Shown here one piece after another: positions 46,121 to 50,758 of a stretch of DNA of 50,758 bases (position 1 is its first letter; the number at the start of each line of letters is the position of its first letter). A program made the position numbers and the translations under genes. The DNA is from CAZESS01 sp964414415. Its GTDB lineage: Archaea > Thermoplasmatota > E2 > UBA202 > DSCA01. Where the stretch lies: positions 1 to 50,758 of the forward strand of contig CAYPWJ010000010.1 in assembly GCA_964414415.1 (NCBI GenBank), written 5' to 3'. The notes under the pieces are model-generated. The model was given only the letters and a program-made list of their open reading frames with translations, did not search any database and was not told where the DNA came from.

Positions 46121-46210
46121 TCAGGGCAGTTTCACATCGGCGCCGATGAGGCTGCAGCAGGGGAAGGAATCTTTCATCCCAAGCACGGACATATTTAATC
46201 CAAATTTCCA
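46121..46210 (-). pseudogene. C-terminal remnant of a paralogue of the 40679-41593 gene
   Basis: The minus strand reads SGTWKFGLNM and then CSLIGADVKLP before a stop, matching SGRWIFELDM and CSLIGADVKLP at the end of the 40679-41593 protein. The last 37 bp differ at only about three positions. No upstream part remains in frame, so this is a leftover gene end. Confidence 0.55.
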
Positions 46211-46237
46211 GGTGCCACTGTTCCCCCTTCAAAAGAA

Positions 46238-47119
46238 TCAGGGTTTTGCAATAATACCGGCTGTATAACCAAAAATGTGTTTGGGGAGCCATATACCAAT
46301 AAAGCCAAAAGCAATTCCTCGAAAGCCGGAGGTAATTTTCCAATGGCCGAGTAACCCCTGCGTTTCAAGCGTGCAATAATTTGAGCCCAGCGGGAGACCA
46401 ACAAAATAGACAGCCGGTATAGCAAGTTTAGGCATATTGTGGGTCATATTCTCGACTTCGCTTAAAAAAATCCAGATCGGGTATAATATTTTCCCGATAA
46501 TTGTATTCTCCCATCCGCAATCAAGCAAAAGGTGACCAAGAATGATTACCGTCATTGTAAGGGGAAATTGGAGGGCGGTAATTTCAATGATGCGAAGTGT
46601 AGCCGTTGCCTCCATGAAACAATAGGCGTTCAGATAAAATAACCTTTCTTGGTATAAAAGAGAAGGATGTACATAATTACTTCTACTATTAAATATATAT
46701 TTTCCGTCCGTTCCACTTAGTAGGGATGTTGCCTCCTGTATACTTAATCTTTCTGGCAGGAGGTCAAGCTGTTTAAGTTTTATAGAAGTCTCTTTAATTA
46801 TGGTATAGGCTTTCTTTTTCTCAAAAAATCCTGCTTCTTCATCATGAATTATTCGCACTGCCTCTTTTGTCTTATTCAGTTGTTCATCTAATCTTGCTTT
46901 TTCATTTTTTGTAATTGCCTTTGTTATTGTTTCAACGCCCTTCTGAGTGAAAACACGACAGGTGATATTAACGGTTTCTTGCCTATAAAAAGGATGCTTA
47001 TCGATTATTTTTGACGTTATACTTTGAGAAAAAGCTGTACTTAAAAACTGTGTTCCAACTAAAAGAAAAGCAATTATGGCAACTGCCATTATTTTTGTAG
47101 CACGGCTTTTTCTTTTCAT
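46238..47119 (-). CDS. Membrane-associated protein of unknown function
   Basis: A 293-residue protein with an N-terminal signal or anchor (IMAVAIIAFLLVGTQFLSTAFS). A charged helical stretch follows at about 55-120 (KNEKARLDEQLNKTKEAVRII), probably coiled-coil. Further hydrophobic segments lie near 180-215 (FPLTMTVIILGHLLLDCGW) and 235-285. I recognise no family. The gene is AT-rich with a TATA-like GTTTATAGATATT about 25 bp before ATG 47119. It lies between the BPL_N gene and a gene remnant on the same strand. Confidence 0.55.
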   Translation of the reverse strand: MKRKSRATKIMAVAIIAFLLVGTQFLSTAFSQSITSKIIDKHPFYRQETVNITCRVFTQKGVETITKAITKNEKARLDEQLNKTKEAVRIIHDEEAGFFEKKKAYTIIKETSIKLKQLDLLPERLSIQEATSLLSGTDGKYIFNSRSNYVHPSLLYQERLFYLNAYCFMEATATLRIIEITALQFPLTMTVIILGHLLLDCGWENTIIGKILYPIWIFLSEVENMTHNMPKLAIPAVYFVGLPLGSNYCTLETQGLLGHWKITSGFRGIAFGFIGIWLPKHIFGYTAGIIAKP

Positions 47120-47183
47120 TTTATTTTATAATCGCAATAATATCTATAAACTTTTGCAAAGAGAAAAAGAGGGAGAAGGTTTT

Positions 47184-48260
47184 TTATAGCCATTTCGACA
47201 CTATCCATTTCGCGGCATTTTGTATAAGGCTCCAGCTTGCAGAAGTTTCTGTACCTCCCGCCCATTGGTATTTGGTATATGCGGGCCCGTTTTCCTCAAC
47301 ATGTCCCCCACTCCAGCTATGAAGTTCTGGATGTTGTCCAAAAATAACTATTCTCCCGCCAGAATCATATGGATAAGTTGTTGCCAGTAGGGAAGCCATG
47401 TTATCTATATCTGTTTCTATAACATTTCCGTTGCTGTCATGTATTTTTTTGTCATTGTTTTGACTTGGTTCCTCAGCATATGTGGCTAATGTATCCGCAT
47501 TATCAATGTCATGAAATCCCGGTCCGCCCCAGAATCTCAGATTTTTGTTAACGTTTCTTGTACCAAGTACCTGATAAGCTAAATTGGTATCCTCGATGTG
47601 TGATGTTAATGGGATGCCATGTTCGTAGCTAGGATATCCAGATAGGCAGCCTTTTTCAGCGTATTCCATCTCTTCCCCCTGTGGGACAACTCCGGTTTCT
47701 TGGCAATTATTTGCATAAGCATCCACCATTTGGAGATGATATTCAGGGTACGGGGTGCTCCACCATTCTTTATCCCTATGAGCCCAGCATGCAAACGTCG
47801 CTCCCCCACATGTTCCTATATATCCTCCTCCGTTTTCAACGAAGTTTTTTATATTGTTTCTAAATTGTTTATTTTTCCAATGCCAAGGACCGCCAATAGC
47901 TGTTTGGTCATCATAATAATCGTCATCTCCAGGTGCTGCAAGCAACTTATATCCATTTGATAGTTCCCCGCCTCTAATATCATTGTATGTTACGTATTTT
48001 TTAATCCAGAGTTTATAGGTTTTCCCATCAACGGTAAACATAGGGGTTTGTTCTATTGCTTTGGCAATATTGTAGGTTACACTTTCTGACCATACATCGC
48101 CCTCTCCGGTATCAGTGACATTGTATACAGCTACAGCCAAATAAATTGGGGAAGTAGCATTTACTGTCGGAATAGAAACCGATTGTGGTTCTGTCGGAAT
48201 CAGCATTGGTAGACAGAAGGCTATACACACTATTGCCAAAATTCTCGTTGTTTCTTTCAT
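47184..48260 (-). CDS. Secreted BPL_N-type glutamine-amidotransferase-like protein, paralogue 2
   Basis: A 358-residue exported protein with signal peptide ILAIVCIAFCLPMLIP. The amidotransferase-like core shows GGGYIGTCGGATFACW with the nucleophile C151 at the elbow, LRFWGGPGF, and FGQHPELH near the end as the His-containing motif. It is a paralogue of the 386-1525 gene, from the opposite end of the window, and like it lacks any ligase domain. ATG 48260 has GGAGG six bases upstream; the frame to 48272 starts inside that site. Expression is likely under the shared element and leader. Confidence 0.75.
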   Translation of the reverse strand: MKETTRILAIVCIAFCLPMLIPTEPQSVSIPTVNATSPIYLAVAVYNVTDTGEGDVWSESVTYNIAKAIEQTPMFTVDGKTYKLWIKKYVTYNDIRGGELSNGYKLLAAPGDDDYYDDQTAIGGPWHWKNKQFRNNIKNFVENGGGYIGTCGGATFACWAHRDKEWWSTPYPEYHLQMVDAYANNCQETGVVPQGEEMEYAEKGCLSGYPSYEHGIPLTSHIEDTNLAYQVLGTRNVNKNLRFWGGPGFHDIDNADTLATYAEEPSQNNDKKIHDSNGNVIETDIDNMASLLATTYPYDSGGRIVIFGQHPELHSWSGGHVEENGPAYTKYQWAGGTETSASWSLIQNAAKWIVSKWL

Positions 48261-48364
48261 TTTTTCCTCCATCTCTCAGCCCTCTCCGGTGAGGTTCTTT
48301 TCTCGTTCCGCCGCAGCCGTTTCTTTCTCCATCTCCAAGTCCCTGCAACTACATCTGAAAACGT
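48261..48364 (-). promoter_or_regulatory. Conserved structured leader, copy L3 (BPL_N 2)
   Basis: Same leader type. The hairpin is CCTC/GAGG (48281-48294) around the CCGGA-containing loop. An 18-codon frame (MEKETAAAEREKNLTGEG) occupies 48276-48332. Confidence 0.6.
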
Positions 48365-48366
48365 CT

Positions 48367-48404
48367 TATATACCTCCCGAAAGTGTTCGGGCGCGACCGA
48401 ACAC
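48367..48404 (-). promoter_or_regulatory. Shared palindrome-TATA element, BPL_N 2 promoter
   Basis: TATATA (about 48367-48372), palindrome CCCGAAAGTGTTCGGG (48376-48391) and distal half-site CCGAACAC (48397-48404), as in the main form. The remaining gap to 48502 holds nothing I recognise. Confidence 0.7.
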
Positions 48405-48502
48405 AATGCGAAGGTATTTAGCAGACCACTTTGGTGATAGGTACCTAATAATTAGCTTACGCCCCTTTTCTTCGCTATGTGGGGGGTCAGGCAGCGATAT
48501 GA

Positions 48503-50083
48503 TTAGAAAAACTTCCACAGGATGAGTGTGTCCGTTCCGCCATATGCTCCTTCTGTATCATATGGGACTATCTTGAGAGTATGTTTTCCAAGAGACATTT
48601 GTCTCCATAGCCATTCATAGGGTGCCTCGTCATCGCTATACTTGAGGGCATCGTCGACGTAAAATTCAATCTTTTCGAGCTCCTCCAACACCCTGACTTC
48701 GACCGTGATTTTCCCGATGGCCAATATTCCGTCTTCTTCAAAGATGGGGTATTTTTCTTCGTCAAAGAGATACCAGTACCGCTCTCTGGGTCGATCGATG
48801 GTTGCCAGCGTCAGATTATGTATGAATTGGCGGACCACTCCCTGGACGCCGCCAGCTATAAAGTCCTCGTGTCCATCGCGGTTATAATCTCCTGACGTCA
48901 ATCCTCCGAGATTCATATTGTCACTATATCCTTCCGGGTTATCGGGAAGCCTACAGATAAAAAAGGGGTCGTAGATGCCGTGTTTATTAACTACAAGATA
49001 TATCTGGTTAAAGATACCCGCGATAATATCGACATGACCGTCGCCATTATAGTCAAGTGATGTAAGACTCGCCGACCCAGGTACATTAGAAATGTCCAGA
49101 ATAATTTTTCCCGACCCAGACTCAAAGCAGGTCGATACATTCGAATCCACCTGGTTTTCTTTTACATACACGTGTCCATAATTACTTCCTTCTTCTGTTT
49201 CCGCTGCAACCAGAAAATCAATGTCTCCATCCCTATCGTAATCGGTCGAGGTAAGCCCCCAGCTTGCATGACCAAAGTCGTGGATGATGCCGGCACTCGT
49301 AAAATTTCCGTCTCCATCATTCACATAGAATTCGACTTTGCCGCTGTTGTCACCCACCATGAAATCAATGTCTCCATCCCTGTCGTAATCAGCCGAGGTC
49401 AACTGTGGATTAATCCTGTTTTCAGGATCAAATGGGATGCCTGGGCCATGCCATGCGACCATTGTCAGATTGCTGAACTGGTTATTCCCATCGTTGAACA
49501 GGAGGTTCACCGTCCCGTTTACCTTCACCGGCCACCCCTGATACCACACATATTCTGAGTAGGTGAACATCAAGTCGATGTCACCGTCATTGTCGAAGTC
49601 TCCTGAATCCAGGTCATTGATGTAGCTATATGAAAAGGTAAAAACATCATCTCGTGTAAAGGTGCCATTGCCATTGTTATAAAAGATGGAAATGGCAGCT
49701 CGTGAAAACGGGCAGGTCGCAGAGGATACCGCGACATCAATGTTTCCGTCTCCATTGAAATCAGCGGATGTCAGTCCCCATGCGGTCTGCCCTAATTCGA
49801 TGATCTCCTGCACATCAAAAAACGATGCATCCATATCACCTCCATTCAATTCCAAACCACCACCTGTTTTTTGACTATTTTTGCAGATGTTCGACAGAGC
49901 AATATTTCTATACGGAAACATCGAGGTTGGTAGGGCATCTGAATTTCCTATCGTTTGCACCGATGTCTCTTGGCAAGCGTTGCATGTTTCCTCATTGCTT
50001 TCGGCCATGCCAGGGATGCCGCTCGCCCCGACAAGCATTGCCACCGCAACAACCGCTGCCTTTTCGAGCATAGAGTTTTTCAT
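48503..50083 (-). CDS. Secreted FG-GAP/VCBS repeat protein with C-terminal Ig-like domain
   Basis: A 526-residue exported protein. After a signal peptide (AAVVAVAMLVGASG), about six repeats carry Ca-binding loops: DFNGDGNID, DFDNDGDID, DYDRDGDID twice, DYNGDGHVD and DYNRDGHED. This is the FG-GAP/VCBS beta-propeller type. The last roughly 100 residues form the same Ig-like domain as in propellers A-D (RPRERYWYLFDEE, ITVEVRV, APYEWLW). The start is ATG 50083; ATG 50071 is possible. It follows CARDB B by 80 bp. Surface binding is inferred. Confidence 0.8.
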   Translation of the reverse strand: MKNSMLEKAAVVAVAMLVGASGIPGMAESNEETCNACQETSVQTIGNSDALPTSMFPYRNIALSNICKNSQKTGGGLELNGGDMDASFFDVQEIIELGQTAWGLTSADFNGDGNIDVAVSSATCPFSRAAISIFYNNGNGTFTRDDVFTFSYSYINDLDSGDFDNDGDIDLMFTYSEYVWYQGWPVKVNGTVNLLFNDGNNQFSNLTMVAWHGPGIPFDPENRINPQLTSADYDRDGDIDFMVGDNSGKVEFYVNDGDGNFTSAGIIHDFGHASWGLTSTDYDRDGDIDFLVAAETEEGSNYGHVYVKENQVDSNVSTCFESGSGKIILDISNVPGSASLTSLDYNGDGHVDIIAGIFNQIYLVVNKHGIYDPFFICRLPDNPEGYSDNMNLGGLTSGDYNRDGHEDFIAGGVQGVVRQFIHNLTLATIDRPRERYWYLFDEEKYPIFEEDGILAIGKITVEVRVLEELEKIEFYVDDALKYSDDEAPYEWLWRQMSLGKHTLKIVPYDTEGAYGGTDTLILWKFF

Positions 50084-50163
50084 TTTTCTTTCCCTTATTC
50101 AAGTGGTATAGATTTAAATAAATTAGGGAAGAGAGGTAGGCCGTGTACTCATGGATAGGTTTT

Positions 50164-50583
50164 TTATGTCAGAGAGAACCAAAGGCTGTCTGATTCCCAG
50201 TTGTTGTTCTCGTTAGTCTCGGCAATATCATCATCACAATCTACATGCGCCTGTACGGTTTCTGTTCCACTGGCTGTAAAGTAGGGAGATTGTGCCTCCT
50301 GGGTTTCACCGGCATCTATAACGCAGTGGTCGTCATATCCAACAGAGTCGCCTCCAACGAAAAACTGTGTATGGAAATTGGTGGATATATCTTCGTTTCC
50401 CTGGTTTTTAATATCTGCTGTGAGATACCACGCATCATATAGCTGGCTCCAGTGTCGCTCTATGCTTCCGTCGATGACTGTTAGGTCGGGTCCATGGGTT
50501 GCACTTTCTGCCTGTAAAACGATGCCTGAAATCCCGGTCAGCAAGAGGGCGGTTACCAATGCGAAGGGTATTATGTTTTTCAT
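50164..50583 (-). CDS. Secreted CARDB-domain protein B
   Basis: A 139-residue exported paralogue of CARDB A. The signal peptide is FALVTALLLTGISGIVLQAESA. A CARDB-like domain follows, with PDLTVIDGSIE, IKNQGNEDISTNFHTQFFVGG and VDCDDDIAETNENNNWE. ATG 50583 has GGAGG nine bases upstream. It is the first gene of a unit that continues with the FG-GAP protein. Its leader is copy L4, but the shared palindrome that should follow upstream is replaced by a C tract. Confidence 0.78.
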   Translation of the reverse strand: MKNIIPFALVTALLLTGISGIVLQAESATHGPDLTVIDGSIERHWSQLYDAWYLTADIKNQGNEDISTNFHTQFFVGGDSVGYDDHCVIDAGETQEAQSPYFTASGTETVQAHVDCDDDIAETNENNNWESDSLWFSLT

Positions 50584-50695
50584 GCTTCCTCCATTTCTTT
50601 CGACCCTCTCCGGAAGGGTTCTTTTCTCGTTCCGCCAGAGCTGTTTTTTCCTCCATCTCCAAGTCCCTGCAACTACATCTCACAACATTTTATAT
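50584..50695 (-). promoter_or_regulatory. Conserved structured leader, copy L4 (CARDB B), with TATA
   Basis: Same leader type as L1. The hairpin ACCCT/AGGGT is at 50603-50619, and the TATA box is at about 50690-50695. The match to the other copies stops exactly where the palindrome should begin. Confidence 0.6.
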
Positions 50696-50696
50696 A

Positions 50697-50723
50697 CCCC
50701 CCCCCCCCCCCCCCCCCCCCCCC
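50697..50723. repeat. Run of 27 C residues next to the TATA box
   Basis: A homopolymer of 27 C starts where CCTCCCGAAAG stands in the other promoters. The 35 bases after it are unrelated to them. This could be an assembly or sequencing artefact near a contig end, or a real hypervariable tract. Confidence 0.6.
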
Positions 50724-50758
50724 AGGCAACGACCCGCTCAAGCCCCCCACAAGAAAAA

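Noticed and set aside
38866..50723. Repeated GTTCGG elements as a CRISPR-like array
   Set aside because: Copies are kilobases apart, each next to a TATA box and a gene, with no regular spacers and no cas genes.

Overview
The window looks archaeal and euryarchaeal, most likely Thermoplasmatota-like (lineage is inference). The genes point that way: archaeal-type AlaRS, SRP54, an aIF1A / RIO kinase / KH-protein operon with ATGA overlaps, NucS, and a UPF0282 metallo-hydrolase. So do TATA boxes about 25 bp ahead of leaderless genes, bulge-helix-bulge (BHB) processing sites, and an endonuclease V fused to an alkyltransferase-like domain, a fusion known from Ferroplasma. The left half is GC-rich. 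Several secreted-protein islands (17.0-18.3, 26-31 and 43.9-50 kb) are clearly more AT-rich.

Layout. 1-10.7 kb: end of nucS, a secreted BPL_N-type amidotransferase-like protein, the endonuclease V fusion, UPF0282, DUF429, a serine hydrolase, and a three-gene compatible-solute cluster (glucosyl-3-phosphoglycerate synthase, a second glycosyltransferase, a HAD phosphatase). An HTH protein diverges from that cluster. 10.9-18.3 kb: a large secreted transglutaminase-like protein, a permease, an SDR, a lipoprotein, a decayed patatin-like gene and a membrane-anchored surface protein. 18.6-26 kb is housekeeping: tRNA-Ala(GGC) just downstream of alaS, a RAM-domain protein, a response regulator, SRP54, the aIF1A-RIO-KH operon and exonuclease III. 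26-31 kb: two tandem modules, each a YiiX/C92-type papain-fold enzyme followed by a beta-propeller protein. 31.3-36.5 kb: an rRNA operon on the minus strand (16S, tRNA-Ala(UGC), 23S, 5S). 36.6-50.8 kb: a long minus-strand array of secreted proteins (S1-type protease, propellers, CARDB proteins, BPL_N protein, FG-GAP protein, hypotheticals).

Most unusual points. (1) The 5S rRNA gene seems to carry a structured insertion of about 90 nt, so its helix I closes only with a distant 3' strand. (2) The spacer tRNA-Ala(UGC) has a 29-nt intron in the T-loop (59/60) with a BHB fold. (3) At least six minus-strand secreted-protein transcription units in the right half share a palindromic element next to the TATA box, with compensatory base changes between copies. 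Four also share a roughly 100-nt leader with a covarying hairpin. This suggests one co-regulated exoprotein regulon. (4) Two propeller genes are identical over 1540 bp but carry different signal peptides. (5) The YiiX-like enzyme plus propeller pair occurs three times, once interrupted by an in-frame TGA and once carrying a C13 tract.

Taken together, the right half reads as a family of exported hydrolases and adhesin-like propellers, expanding by duplication under shared promoter and leader control. No function for the system can be proven from sequence alone.
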